Shown here: positions 11,558-19,203 of the stretch, piece by piece
Layout: each line of letters begins with the position of its first letter
How positions within the stretch are numbered: the stretch's first letter is position 1
Origin: a virus
Direction: 5' to 3' (one strand)
IMG/VR virus record: IMGVR_UViG_3300042898_000518
Span: 1-38,352 of that record
Length of the DNA: 38,352 nt
Program-made: the position numbers and the translations under genes
Notes under the pieces: model-generated
The model's input: only the letters and a program-made list of their open reading frames with translations
Told to the model about the DNA's origin: nothing
The model's database searches: none

Positions 11558-12298
11558 CTATCGTTGTGTGGTTAAAAACTTGCAGTGGGATATTACACCA
11601 CATCTGCCACAATTATTAAGGTTAGGCAAGAAGATAGTTTCCTTGCGCGCCTTATCGAAGGTATTGAGTATATCTTCAATGCGATCTTCATGCAGGTTAT
11701 CTAGACTCCACTGAGTTACATGTCCTGTACGCGCATCCCAGAAGCCAGCACGATCTACGATCACGCCGTGTTTCTTCAAAGCCCATGCATAGACGGCTAA
11801 TTGTAGTGGGTGTCGCTGACTAGATGCACCTGTCTTGATATCAAGCAGGACTAACTTGCCCTCAAAGTCAACCATTACACGGTCAATAGCCATCTTGACT
11901 ACGGTATCCTCGATAGGGATCTCGTATTCCTTTTCGACAAAATCTTTATAGACAGACCAGCCAGAGTTACGGAACTTAATCCAACGCTCTAGCATCCAAA
12001 TGCCTTCGCCGTACCACCACGACATATCCTCACGCTTGGCAAACTGCCACTCGCTCATATCGCCATTGGCTTCTTCATCTTCTTTAACTTGTTGGAACCA
12101 GACATTGTTCCAGATAGTTTCTAGATCGCCACCTTCTAAGTCATAGACTTCGGTAGCCTTGTGGACGGCAGAGCCACCTGTAAACCAGACGGCATGACCT
12201 TCTGTGTGCTTCTCGACTTTGGTTAGATAATACTTCCAACCGCACTCTTGATAGGTGGATAGGGACGAGTAAGAGATGTGTTCAGGTAATGAGTTCAT
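11558..12298 (-). CDS. Cas4/RecB-like 4Fe-4S exonuclease
   Basis: A 246-residue PD-(D/E)XK nuclease. It opens with SYSSLSTYQECGWKYYL, and the core motifs are a conserved Asp region (MAIDRVMVDF), the metal ligand and lysine in VLLDIKTG, and the QLAVYA helix after it. One early Cys (C19) plus C230xxC233x5C239 make the iron-staple 4Fe-4S set known in Cas4 and AddB. It likely resects DNA ends for recombination-based replication or packaging. ATG 12298 is chosen because a TACACT -10 box sits exactly six bases before it, giving a leaderless message. The longer GTG start at 12316 would lie upstream of that box. Confidence 0.87.
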   Translation of the reverse strand: MNSLPEHISYSSLSTYQECGWKYYLTKVEKHTEGHAVWFTGGSAVHKATEVYDLEGGDLETIWNNVWFQQVKEDEEANGDMSEWQFAKREDMSWWYGEGIWMLERWIKFRNSGWSVYKDFVEKEYEIPIEDTVVKMAIDRVMVDFEGKLVLLDIKTGASSQRHPLQLAVYAWALKKHGVIVDRAGFWDARTGHVTQWSLDNLHEDRIEDILNTFDKARKETIFLPNLNNCGRCGVISHCKFLTTQR

Positions 12299-12310
12299 AG
12301 GGAGAGTGTA
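12299..12310 (-). promoter_or_regulatory. Leaderless promoter of the replication operon
   Basis: On the minus strand TACACT (12310-12305) and six bases (CTCCCT) precede ATG 12298; there is no Shine-Dalgarno. TANNNT at seven bases from the first codon base is the standard actinobacterial leaderless arrangement. No clear -35 is seen. Confidence 0.6.
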
Positions 12311-12319
12311 ACACACCCC

Positions 12320-12513
12320 AGACTAGGGGGAGACCCGACGACACGGGTTTCTAAAAATCTGCCCGAATCCGGATTTTAAGAAACGCCCCCCTACCCCCCA
12401 AAAAAAATTTGGTGGTTCAGGGGAGCGATGCTGTATTCAGGCATTTGCCGTCATCCATCATTTGAAGTTTCCGCCCCACGGCTTTCACCGCACATCGGAC
12501 TATACACCTATGT
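12320..12513. other. Divergent intergenic region between replication operon and zinc-protein island
   Basis: About 195 bases with no gene seen. It contains a small hairpin (ACCCG/CGGGT, about 12333-12348), the palindrome AATCCGGATT (12366-12375), a C-run followed by an A-run (about 12384-12409), and pyrimidine-rich spacer. It separates two outward-facing leaderless promoters. Confidence 0.55.
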
Positions 12514-12519
12514 TATGAT
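12514..12519 (+). promoter_or_regulatory. Leaderless -10 element of the zinc-protein island
   Basis: TATGAT is followed by six bases (CGGCGC) and ATG 12526, mirroring the spacing of the divergent minus-strand promoter. No Shine-Dalgarno precedes the ATG. No obvious -35. Confidence 0.62.
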
Positions 12520-12525
12520 CGGCGC

Positions 12526-12702
12526 ATGACAACTAAACTAAAAACATCACCCGAAGTATGTGCCACCAAAAGGCGCTGGGCTTGCAAGTCCCACGCCAAG
12601 TCATTTCTGAAAAAACATAAATGGCTACAGCAACACCCATACGTTTGTAATCAGTGTGGGTTTATCCATCTAACATCTTACACAAGGGACATGACCAAAT
12701 GA
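12526..12702 (+). CDS. Basic zinc-ribbon-like protein, 58 aa
   Basis: The product begins with a Lys/Arg/His-rich region (residues 4-36) and has C41xxC44 with H48 nearby; C12 and C20 may complete a zinc site. Basic character suggests nucleic-acid binding. It is read from a leaderless promoter and overlaps the next start by four bases. I do not recognise a family. Confidence 0.6.
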   Translation: MTTKLKTSPEVCATKRRWACKSHAKSFLKKHKWLQQHPYVCNQCGFIHLTSYTRDMTK

Positions 12703-12935
12703 AAATGGCCTGCGAATTATGCGATACTTGGACAGATCACACTACCTGTGAGGTCTGTGACGAAACCAGTTACTGTGAACAATGTCTATCATGTTGGGAG
12801 CCTCACTCAGTGGTTGAAATCGAGAAATGCTTTACTTGCGATAAAATAATTAATACCGAAGCAGACGCCTTCACTATCATAGATGATGCGACTTATCAGT
12901 GCTGGGACTGCTATTGCTTCCCACCAGGGAGATAG
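12699..12935 (+). CDS. Cysteine-rich zinc-binding protein, 78 aa
   Basis: ATG 12699 overlaps the previous stop (ATGA); a longer frame upstream would overlap the 58-residue gene and is rejected. Twelve or so cysteines are arranged as CELC, CEVC, CEQCLSC, CFTC and CWDCYC, enough for three zinc sites, like a compact B-box/treble-clef array. The protein is acidic, so protein binding is more likely than DNA binding. Middle gene of a three-gene island. Confidence 0.65.
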   Translation: MKMACELCDTWTDHTTCEVCDETSYCEQCLSCWEPHSVVEIEKCFTCDKIINTEADAFTIIDDATYQCWDCYCFPPGR

Positions 12936-12937
12936 CC

Positions 12938-13114
12938 ATGCCTACCTACGAGTACAAGTGCAATAAATGCGAACACCTGTTCGAAACGATCCGCTCCTAC
13001 CGCGAGCGCGAGACTGAGATTGATTGCCCCAAGTGTGGACTAGCCTCTACCAGAGTCTATTCAGCACCTGCGGTGGTCTTTAAGGGAACGGGCTTTTACT
13101 CTACGGGTGGGTAA
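12938..13114 (+). CDS. FmdB-family zinc-ribbon protein
   Basis: A 57-residue protein with the FmdB (CxxC-CxxC-SSSS) signature: PTYEYKCNKC at the start (C8, C11), a second pair CPKCG (C31, C34) and the family ending AVVFKGTGFYSTGG. The host family is named for a putative regulator of formamidase, but its real function is unclear. The start at 12938 follows GGGAGATAGCC; the longer in-frame upstream start would translate non-conserved residues. Terminated by the hairpin at 13127-13161. Confidence 0.88.
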   Translation: MPTYEYKCNKCEHLFETIRSYRERETEIDCPKCGLASTRVYSAPAVVFKGTGFYSTGG

Positions 13115-13126
13115 AAGACAAAAAAT

Positions 13127-13161
13127 CCCCCTATCCTGAGTATTTCTACTTAGGTAGGGGG
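13127..13161. terminator. Bidirectional terminator between converging transcripts
   Basis: CCCCCTA...TAGGGGG-type imperfect hairpin (arms about 13127-13142 and 13147-13161) separates FmdB (plus) from the virion/lysis operon (minus). On the minus strand it is followed by ATTTTTTG, a good U-tract; on the plus strand by only TTT, so it works best for the virion operon. Confidence 0.75.
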
Positions 13162-13205
13162 TTTCCTTGTCTCTACGGGGCTGCTAGGGTGCTTAAACGG
13201 GCTGT

Positions 13206-13400
13206 TTAGGCCTTGCTTCCGCGCCCAAATTCCTTGGCCTTAGGGTCTAAAGACTTCCAGAGGGGTGCTATAAAGGCAGAGGCAAAAGCGTAAGCCAATG
13301 TCTTAGGATCTGTCACGCCTGCTGCATAAAGAGCCACCACTGATGGCACTGCTGCACGTGCGTAGGTTGTTGCTACTGCGATTAGTTTATCTGTATTCAT
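13206..13400 (-). CDS. Small membrane protein after the endolysin, holin candidate
   Basis: A 64-residue protein, ATG with AAGGAGAAACA upstream. Hydrophobic segments at residues ~6-28 (VATTYARAAVPSVVALYAAG) and ~32-47 (LAYAFASAFIAPLW), then a charged tail (DPKAKEFGRGSKA). The size and arrangement resemble short actinophage holins, and it is the last gene of the operon just after the endolysin. Weak hydrophobicity of the second segment leaves doubt. Confidence 0.6.
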   Translation of the reverse strand: MNTDKLIAVATTYARAAVPSVVALYAAGVTDPKTLAYAFASAFIAPLWKSLDPKAKEFGRGSKA

Positions 13401-13409
13401 TGTTTCTCC

Positions 13410-13922
13410 TTAGGACTTGAACACTGGCTTGCCGAAGCCAACCACTGTTACTGCTTGTGACTTGCGTAACTTAGAACCATTCTTCTTCTTGAAGGCGCGT
13501 ACCTTGAGGCAGACCTGACCGCCGTTGCGCTGGTCGCCCTTCTTATCTGGGGCAGTATTGCCTTCGATGCAGGTAACTGTTCCGTCTCCGTTGTCCTTGA
13601 CTACGATACCAATATGTGAGATGCGATCTACACCATCGTTAGGGAAGTCAAAGAATGCGATGTCTCCTGGAAGTGGCTGTGCAGTATCGCTAGCCTTTTC
13701 CCATTGACCCTTCTTTTCAAATGCTTTAGCGCCAACAACTGTTGATACACAGTTAGGGATCTTTAGACCCACTTCATTAGCGCACCAGTTGACGAAGGAG
13801 CCACACCAAGGCAGGAAGTTAGCCTTAGTAAAGGCTCCATACTTGGTCTCGTTGTCCTTTGGGCCTTCAATGTAGCCCATCTCACCACGAGCAGTGGCAA
13901 TAAAGTTCATGCGTTGTCCCAT
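13410..13922 (-). CDS. Endolysin, CHAP amidase/peptidase
   Basis: A 170-residue CHAP-domain hydrolase. The catalytic set is C40 in PWCGSFVNWCANEVG, H103 in SHIGIVV and E120 in CIEGN, with the PGDIAFFDF strand (~85-93) typical of the fold. It cleaves peptide cross-links or the amide of the wall. There is no signal peptide, so it needs a holin for release. The C-terminal ~40 residues are basic (KVRAFKKKNGSKLRKSQ) and may bind the wall, as no separate binding domain is present. ATG overlaps the upstream stop; Met5 is an alternative start. Confidence 0.88.
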   Translation of the reverse strand: MGQRMNFIATARGEMGYIEGPKDNETKYGAFTKANFLPWCGSFVNWCANEVGLKIPNCVSTVVGAKAFEKKGQWEKASDTAQPLPGDIAFFDFPNDGVDRISHIGIVVKDNGDGTVTCIEGNTAPDKKGDQRNGGQVCLKVRAFKKKNGSKLRKSQAVTVVGFGKPVFKS

Positions 13923-14164
13923 TACTCACTCGCTTTCTTGTCAACCTTAGCAAAGGCTGCGTTGATTTCTTCTGATGATAGGCTGCCGTCTGCTAGATAG
14001 AAACGGGCAAGTGCTTCAAGCACTCGTGCTGCGCCTAGCGCACCAGCCAGAGTTGCTGCCTGCCATACTTCAATACCGACTAGAGAGCCAGCGCCAATAA
14101 CTCCGAGTGCTTCAGCAGCAATAACTGCAAAGATTCTCATCATTACATTTTTTAGTGTGTCCAT
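13922..14164 (-). CDS. Two-helix membrane protein, holin candidate
   Basis: An 80-residue product with hydrophobic helices at ~8-30 (MRIFAVIAAEALGVIGAGSL) and ~33-52, then an acidic soluble end (SSEEINAAFAKVDKKASE). It lies directly upstream of the endolysin with overlapping stop/start (TAATG). Small size, two helices and position make it the best holin candidate of the cassette. Confidence 0.68.
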   Translation of the reverse strand: MDTLKNVMMRIFAVIAAEALGVIGAGSLVGIEVWQAATLAGALGAARVLEALARFYLADGSLSSEEINAAFAKVDKKASE

Positions 14165-14331
14165 TATTCGTCCTTTGGGTTTCTAAGTGGGTAAGTAACT
14201 GCCCACGCGAATAGGGTTGCAAAAATAGCAACGCCTACAACTTGCTTGGCTGAACCATCAAGGACTACCCAGGCAATAAACATGCCTAGCAGTGTCCAGA
14301 GTTGTTCGACCATATCTTTTAATATCTTCAT
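14164..14331 (-). CDS. Two-helix membrane microprotein, holin or antiholin candidate
   Basis: A 55-residue product whose ATG overlaps the previous stop (ATGA) with GGAGAAAACC upstream, and whose stop overlaps the next ATG. Hydrophobic segments at ~11-25 ([14 protein letters not shown]) and ~30-48 ([15 protein letters not shown]), ending in PLRNPKDE. Paired with the 80-residue protein it could form a holin/antiholin set. Confidence 0.6.
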   Translation of the reverse strand: MKILKDMVEQLWTLLGMFIAWVVLDGSAKQVVGVAIFATLFAWAVTYPLRNPKDE

Positions 14332-15764
14332 GGTTTTCTCCTATATGCTCCTGCTGCACCTGCTGCCGCTGATACCGCAGCCTGTCCAGCGATAACTGCT
14401 GCAACGATTGTCTGTTCTGATTCTCTTCGTTCTTCATCAGACATGTCTGCACCAATGCTGCCAATGGCAAGCAAGGCTTGAGCAGGATCTGTGAAGATCG
14501 CGTTGATAAGTTCTGCAGGGCTTTCGAGCACTAGAAGTGCTGCTGCTACCTCTGCTGTGATGACTACTTCGTTACCTTCGTCATCTGTGCGTACCTCAAC
14601 AGGAGTTTCTGGAGGTAGGTCTGAATATGTGAGTCCAGCATCTGCGATTGCTGCTGCTGTTACTGGTGCATCACCTGCTGCTTCAATAATTGCTTCTGCA
14701 ACTGCAGCCTTTTCTTCCTCTGTTGCGTTTTCATCTGCTACCATAGGAGGCTCTGGCGCTAATTCTGGCGCAGGTTCTTCTTCAATAGGAGGTTCAGGTG
14801 CAAGTTCAGGAATTAATTCAGGCTCTGGAGCAGGCTCAGGAGCGACTTCGGGTTCTGGCTCAGGAGCAGGTTCAGGTTCTGGGTCTGGCAGTGGCTCAGG
14901 TTCAGGAATGGGATCAGGCTCGGGCGCAGGCTCTGGGCTGGGATCTTCAACAGGAACGGGTTCAATGGCAGGTTCGGGAGCAGGCTCAGGTTCAGGCTCT
15001 GTTACAGGATCGAGTATCGGAGTGGGCTGCGGGTCAGGGGCAGGTGCTGGTGGATCAGGAGTTACCACAGGCTCAGGTCTGATAACAGGTGGCTCAGGTG
15101 TTACAATAGGCGTAGGTTCTGGAATAATTGGAGGTTGCGATGTCGCTGTCGAAGTATCAACTACTGTCGGGGTTTCTACTACTGCTGTCGCTGTATCTTG
15201 GACTACTGTGTTTGAGTCAGTATTTTCAGATACGAGAGTTGAAGTATCGTTTGCAGGCGGCGTCGGCTGTACAGCGGTTACTGTCTCAACGACGGGTGCG
15301 GTCACAGTTTCCGAAGGAGCAACCTGAGTGGAAGTCTCAGAAGTCGAAGGGCTAGGACTTGGACTTGGCTCAACAACAGTTGCAGTCTCTGATGGAGACG
15401 GACTTGGAGTTGGGGTTGGTTCAACTGGCGCTACACCATTGTAAAAGCGTAGCGACATATCAGTAACTGATGTGCTTACAAAAGTATTAAATGCTCCAGC
15501 AAAACCACCTTCGCAAAATAGTCTGGCAATATCCCCTTTATCTTGGAAAAATTGATCTTCGTTATTCCAACCAACATTAAATGTCTGCTCAACGCCTTCT
15601 GGATTAACGCAGGTAATCGTCACCTGACCAGTACTTACTGCGTTTGCTGTCGGTGAAAAGAAGAATGATGTGCCAAATACAAGAAGTAAAACGCTTAATT
15701 TTCTACTTGTCTCTCTCGCAAAGAAGGATGTAAATTTGGTCAACGCGGGCTTCCAGCCTTTCAA
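14328..15764 (-). CDS. Secreted Pro/Glu-rich wall-spanning protein with C-terminal anchor
   Basis: Up to 478 residues. The N-terminus (TTG 15764 or TTG 15743; no ATG in frame) leads to a signal peptide ([20 protein letters not shown], cleavage near residue 42). Then comes a ~65-residue folded domain with two cysteines, a long disordered stalk first of Pro/Ser/Thr and then of Pro-Glu repeats (~110-345), and an Ala-rich helical domain. Last is a hydrophobic segment ([21 protein letters not shown]) with a basic end (AYRRKP), the form of a membrane anchor. It overlaps the membrane gene upstream by 62 bases. Such a stalk would span the cell wall. Roles as spanin analogue, adhesin or superinfection factor are all possible. 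Confidence 0.72.
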   Translation of the reverse strand: MKGWKPALTKFTSFFARETSRKLSVLLLVFGTSFFFSPTANAVSTGQVTITCVNPEGVEQTFNVGWNNEDQFFQDKGDIARLFCEGGFAGAFNTFVSTSVTDMSLRFYNGVAPVEPTPTPSPSPSETATVVEPSPSPSPSTSETSTQVAPSETVTAPVVETVTAVQPTPPANDTSTLVSENTDSNTVVQDTATAVVETPTVVDTSTATSQPPIIPEPTPIVTPEPPVIRPEPVVTPDPPAPAPDPQPTPILDPVTEPEPEPAPEPAIEPVPVEDPSPEPAPEPDPIPEPEPLPDPEPEPAPEPEPEVAPEPAPEPELIPELAPEPPIEEEPAPELAPEPPMVADENATEEEKAAVAEAIIEAAGDAPVTAAAIADAGLTYSDLPPETPVEVRTDDEGNEVVITAEVAAALLVLESPAELINAIFTDPAQALLAIGSIGADMSDEERRESEQTIVAAVIAGQAAVSAAAGAAGAYRRKP

Positions 15765-15903
15765 CTTGGTCTTTGACTGATGATCCCCCGTTATTTTTAA
15801 GTTCGCTCAGATAGTGCTTAACAAGCCAGCGCACTGATCCAATAAAACTACCTACTATTGTGGTTACGGCAACTGCTAACGCTGCCCAATCTACGGCTGT
15901 CAC
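15703..15903 (-). CDS. Membrane protein with coiled coil, lysis-cassette type
   Basis: A 66-residue protein with one hydrophobic segment (~6-29, [22 protein letters not shown] in part) then a charged heptad-like tail ([19 protein letters not shown]). Similar short helix-plus-coil proteins lie beside endolysins in many Gram-positive phages (XhlA-like or accessory holins). ATG 15903 abuts the tail-protein stop. It overlaps the following gene by 62 bases. Confidence 0.62.
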   Translation of the reverse strand: MTAVDWAALAVAVTTIVGSFIGSVRWLVKHYLSELKNNGGSSVKDQVERLEARVDQIYILLCERDK

Positions 15904-18116
15904 TATAAGACGCTCCTGACTGTTACTAGGAGTAGACCACCGAATCCATCAAACTGACCATTAGGTGGAGTCTTACGTGAGAAGTCAATGCGCTCAATGA
16001 TTGCTTGGATACGCTCACCAGTGGTGAAGTCCTGCACGTTTACAATGTCGCCTACTGCTTCTATATCTTCGAGAGTTTGAATACGCTCCCACGCACGGCC
16101 TTCATATCCAGTTTGCACATTGTATCTGTCTTTTTCGATATCGTAACACCAGACTGGAAACTGAATCAGTCTCTGGCGCTTAGTGGCAGGTAGTGCTTTT
16201 GCTTGGTATCCCTTAAATATAGGGCCTCTACTGGTATCGCTTGCGCTGCGTGAGAGCGTAAACTTGTACGATAGGAACTCTTGTGGGCCTTCTGGGTTAG
16301 TTGTAGCAGCCTCTGGTGTTCCAATGCTAGCGTTGTAAGTAATAATATTATAAGTGTTAGAAGTACTATCAATGGACTGAATATCCATAGCGCCGTAAGA
16401 ATAGTCTCCACGCGCGCGGATAAATTTATAGTTCTTAGGTTCTAGAGTTCCGTAACGGATAGCACCAGTGGTTAGGTATCCAGAAGATACTAATGTAGAT
16501 GCAGACTCTAAATAAATTGCTCCGTCAGTACTGTCATATGCGGTAGCAAAGGCTAAACGGTTGGTAGTTCCGATAAAGGCAACGGTAGTGGTTTCGTGGG
16601 AACTATCTTGGGTTCCAATAATGTCATTAGCATAAGCAAAGCGAAGCGCTTCACCTTCAATGAGTTGGCTTAAATCAATGCGAGTAAGTCCTGCATTAGT
16701 TCCAACTCCAGTAGTAGCCCATACGAAACGATCACGAGCAGCAAAGTCATACACCGCTTGGGTTGTCTCTACGATTAGTGGGCCATAGGCAAGAGATCCG
16801 TCTTGATCGTTGATCTCAGCAACACGTACACCTTTGCTAGTACCGATCATCATGTAGCCAAGATAGTAATATAGTTTTTCTACTATCTCTCCAGGAGGAA
16901 ATTCAGCAGCAACAACAGCCTGTGTGAGCACTGGCATGGAGCCATTAGTGCCTAGGGTGTACTTCTGAATAGTTGAATAGACGCCTGAATGACCGGCAGT
17001 GTAGATAGCAGGGCCAGAAGCGGCTGCGGTTGTGTAATGATAATTTGTGTTGGGATTGGTGTACACCGAAGTAGGCAAAGCCGAAGCATTGGTTGTTAAC
17101 TCATATACAGAGTTATTTATACATAGAACAATACGATCTTTAACAAATTCCATAGCAGCATATACAATAACAGTTCCAGTTGCTGTAAACATAAGAGTTT
17201 CATCAGCAGTATTAGTTGCATCTCCAGTTAAAGGCTTCTTGTACATATGAAGTTTATTTGCACCACCAGCAACAGCATTAGTCACCCAATAGGCATTGAC
17301 TCCATCATCGCAGATAGCACGAACAGGCTCTGCGCTTCCAGTCAAATAGTCAATAAAATGAATTACTGGGTTGGTCACACCAGCACCGACTGGAGATACC
17401 GCAGTAGAAGTTACGTTAGATGCTGTTTTGGCGTAGGTAAATGTAGTTGCTGTGGGTACAGTTGTAATGCGGTAAGCACCATTAAATGTTGCATCTACCC
17501 CTGTAATTGTAATAGTCATGCCTATTGTAAGCCCGTGGGCTGTAGGTGTAGTTAGTGTTGCTACGTCAGATGTTAAAGCCTTATTGCTAATCGATACAGT
17601 AATTGCTGGGTAAATTTTGTCTACGTCGTACTCATCGTGAAGCAATACACCGTTTACGCCAGACCATTGAATTGAACGTGCGCGTTGGTGAGGATGCTGA
17701 TGATCGGTTCCAACTACAGCACCAGTTGTTGGATGAGTATTGGTAGTCTCTCTGAGAAGTGATACCTGTCCTTTAGTCCAGACATCCACGCCTTGGGAGT
17801 CCTTGAAACGATATCCAACAGACTCACCAGCAGTGGGATCATAGAAGTTAATGCCAGATCCACCATGGAATGATGATTGAGAACGGATCCACCAACCAGT
17901 AAGAGACTGCTCGCCAGGTTCGCGTGAGTTATCAAACTGTTCCTTGCGGTAAGGTGCAGTCTCTCTCTGGTATGGATTAACATCTGTTGGTGCTAAGAAG
18001 AACGGGATGCCACCAAAGGCTACGTCGTAATCCTCGGCATTGTTAGTCCAGAAACCTGCAGTTCCAGGATTACCAATGTTTAAGGGTAAATCTTCCGTGA
18101 TATCGGGGGTAGCCAC
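15903..18116 (-). CDS. Large tail protein, probable beta-propeller-type nozzle/hub
   Basis: A 737-residue structural protein starting at GTG 18116 with AAGGAG upstream. Strand-rich sequence with repeated aromatic and Gly turns (residues ~260-500 look like repeated blades, e.g. GGANKLHMYKKPL, AMEFVKDRIVLCINN, YYYLGYMMIGTSKGV). The C-terminal region (TGYEGRAWERIQTLEDIEAV) resembles minor tail proteins of actinophages. In a short-tailed phage this would be the nozzle or hub. It lies between the adhesin genes and the lysis genes, the usual place for distal tail proteins. Exact family not identified. Confidence 0.65.
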   Translation of the reverse strand: MATPDITEDLPLNIGNPGTAGFWTNNAEDYDVAFGGIPFFLAPTDVNPYQRETAPYRKEQFDNSREPGEQSLTGWWIRSQSSFHGGSGINFYDPTAGESVGYRFKDSQGVDVWTKGQVSLLRETTNTHPTTGAVVGTDHQHPHQRARSIQWSGVNGVLLHDEYDVDKIYPAITVSISNKALTSDVATLTTPTAHGLTIGMTITITGVDATFNGAYRITTVPTATTFTYAKTASNVTSTAVSPVGAGVTNPVIHFIDYLTGSAEPVRAICDDGVNAYWVTNAVAGGANKLHMYKKPLTGDATNTADETLMFTATGTVIVYAAMEFVKDRIVLCINNSVYELTTNASALPTSVYTNPNTNYHYTTAAASGPAIYTAGHSGVYSTIQKYTLGTNGSMPVLTQAVVAAEFPPGEIVEKLYYYLGYMMIGTSKGVRVAEINDQDGSLAYGPLIVETTQAVYDFAARDRFVWATTGVGTNAGLTRIDLSQLIEGEALRFAYANDIIGTQDSSHETTTVAFIGTTNRLAFATAYDSTDGAIYLESASTLVSSGYLTTGAIRYGTLEPKNYKFIRARGDYSYGAMDIQSIDSTSNTYNIITYNASIGTPEAATTNPEGPQEFLSYKFTLSRSASDTSRGPIFKGYQAKALPATKRQRLIQFPVWCYDIEKDRYNVQTGYEGRAWERIQTLEDIEAVGDIVNVQDFTTGERIQAIIERIDFSRKTPPNGQFDGFGGLLLVTVRSVL

Positions 18117-18125
18117 TATATCTCC

Positions 18126-18209
18126 TTAGTAAATTTGTTCTTCTGATTCATCCATGGCATCATCTATATCCCTTAGTAACGGGATTAGATCAGTTAGTAG
18201 CGTGTCCAA
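18126..18209 (-). CDS. Possible 27-residue acidic peptide
   Basis: A frame from TTG 18209 to TAA 18126 fills the gap between two genes and encodes an acidic amphipathic helix (LIPLLRDIDDAMDESEEQIY). It has no clear ribosome binding site. The protein-like composition and fit are the only support. Confidence 0.25.
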   Translation of the reverse strand: MDTLLTDLIPLLRDIDDAMDESEEQIY

Positions 18210-18386
18210 TTATTCAGTTTCTGGTGCTTCAAATGTTGTGCCGTTGTAAGTCCAATCAATGCCAACTGAATGTATATCAGTATATTCAACGCAAGTTAAA
18301 CCAGTTATTTGTTCTGCAGTTTCTTTTGAATCTGAAACAATAAGATTAGTTACTTTATTATTTTTAATTACAGCAAAATTAGCCAT
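18210..18386 (-). CDS. Small tail-fibre-assembly-like protein, 58 aa
   Basis: ATG 18386 with AGGAG eight bases upstream. The sequence NFAVIKNNKVTNLIVSDSKE followed by GIDWTYNGTTFEAP matches the short beta module repeatedly seen at the end of phage tail-fibre operons (bypass of N-terminal strand, conserved GxxWxYxGxxFxxP end). It may be a fibre chaperone or a baseplate decoration. It sits directly after the second glycine-rich adhesin. Confidence 0.65.
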   Translation of the reverse strand: MANFAVIKNNKVTNLIVSDSKETAEQITGLTCVEYTDIHSVGIDWTYNGTTFEAPETE

Positions 18387-18396
18387 TTATTTTCTC

Positions 18397-19203
18397 CTAG
18401 TAATAAATTAAAATACATCCAGCACCGCCAGCAGCACCTGTGCCGCCAGAGTTATTGTTTCCACCACCGCCGCCGCCGCCGCCTTGACCACCAGCGCCGC
18501 CTGCCACTCCAGTAGAACCAGTTCCTGCTGCTAGTAAACCACCACCGCCGCCGCCGCCGTTGCTTCCTGCTGTTCCACCTGCAAACACGCCAGCACCGCC
18601 AACACCGCCAGCGCCAATAAATTGACCACCACCGCCACCGCCTACTAAGCCTGACCCACCTGCACCAGCGCCGCCGTTTGCACCACCACCGCCACCGCCA
18701 CCGCTTACTCCTGCTCCACCTACACCTGCTGCTGTGCTGCTGCCAGAACCACCGCCACCACCGCCTGCACATCCAGCACTCGCCGCACCGCCGCTGCTAG
18801 CACCACCAGCACCACCAGGGCCACCAAATATATTTGTTGTTGCCGTACCTCCAGCGCTATTGCCGCTCCCGCCGCCGCCACCACCACCTACAGTTCCTGT
18901 ACCGCTACCTCCATTACCGCCTGCTCCCGCTATCCAACCTCCAAAAGTTGTATTGCCTGCAGCCGCGCCAATTACGGCAGGCATAGAAGTGCGAGCAGCC
19001 ATATAACCTTGAAGTACACAGCCGCCGCCGCCGCCACCTGCACCAGAACCAGCACCGCCGCCTGATGCTCCGTTACCGCCACCGCCTACCATCAAAACAT
19101 AAATTTGAGATACGCTTGCAGGAATAGTTACGGTTCCAGTAGAAGTAATTGTCTGTTTAAGTGAAATTCCTGTTGTTGGTGCTGGAATTATGTTAATAGC
19201 CAT
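18397..19203 (-). CDS. Glycine-rich tail adhesin 2
   Basis: A 268-residue protein. Residues 1-50 form a strand-rich N-terminal module (TITSTGTVTIPASVSQIYVLMVGGGG in part) and the rest is almost wholly Gly/Ala/Ser with GGGG runs at regular spacing, ending CILIYY. This is the glycine-rich domain type seen at receptor-binding tips of tail fibres, where polyglycine-II helices present variable loops. It is likely a receptor-binding protein. The gene shares its design with 19539-20333 (paralogue); overlaps the start of the upstream gene stop by one base. Confidence 0.8.
   Translation of the reverse strand: MAINIIPAPTTGISLKQTITSTGTVTIPASVSQIYVLMVGGGGNGASGGGAGSGAGGGGGGCVLQGYMAARTSMPAVIGAAAGNTTFGGWIAGAGGNGGSGTGTVGGGGGGGSGNSAGGTATTNIFGGPGGAGGASSGGAASAGCAGGGGGGSGSSTAAGVGGAGVSGGGGGGGANGGAGAGGSGLVGGGGGGQFIGAGGVGGAGVFAGGTAGSNGGGGGGGLLAAGTGSTGVAGGAGGQGGGGGGGGNNNSGGTGAAGGAGCILIYY

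Noticed and set aside
11558-12316. GTG 12316 start for the Cas4-like nuclease
   Set aside because: It would lie upstream of the TACACT box, whose spacing to ATG 12298 fits a leaderless start; the six extra residues look unconserved.
14491-15327. 278-residue plus-strand Ser/Gly-rich frame
   Set aside because: Mirror image of the Pro/Glu stalk on the minus strand; low-complexity artefact.
18452-19006. Trp/Arg-rich and Pro-rich frames at the glycine-rich gene
   Set aside because: Alternative frames of GGN/CCN-rich DNA; composition is not protein-like.
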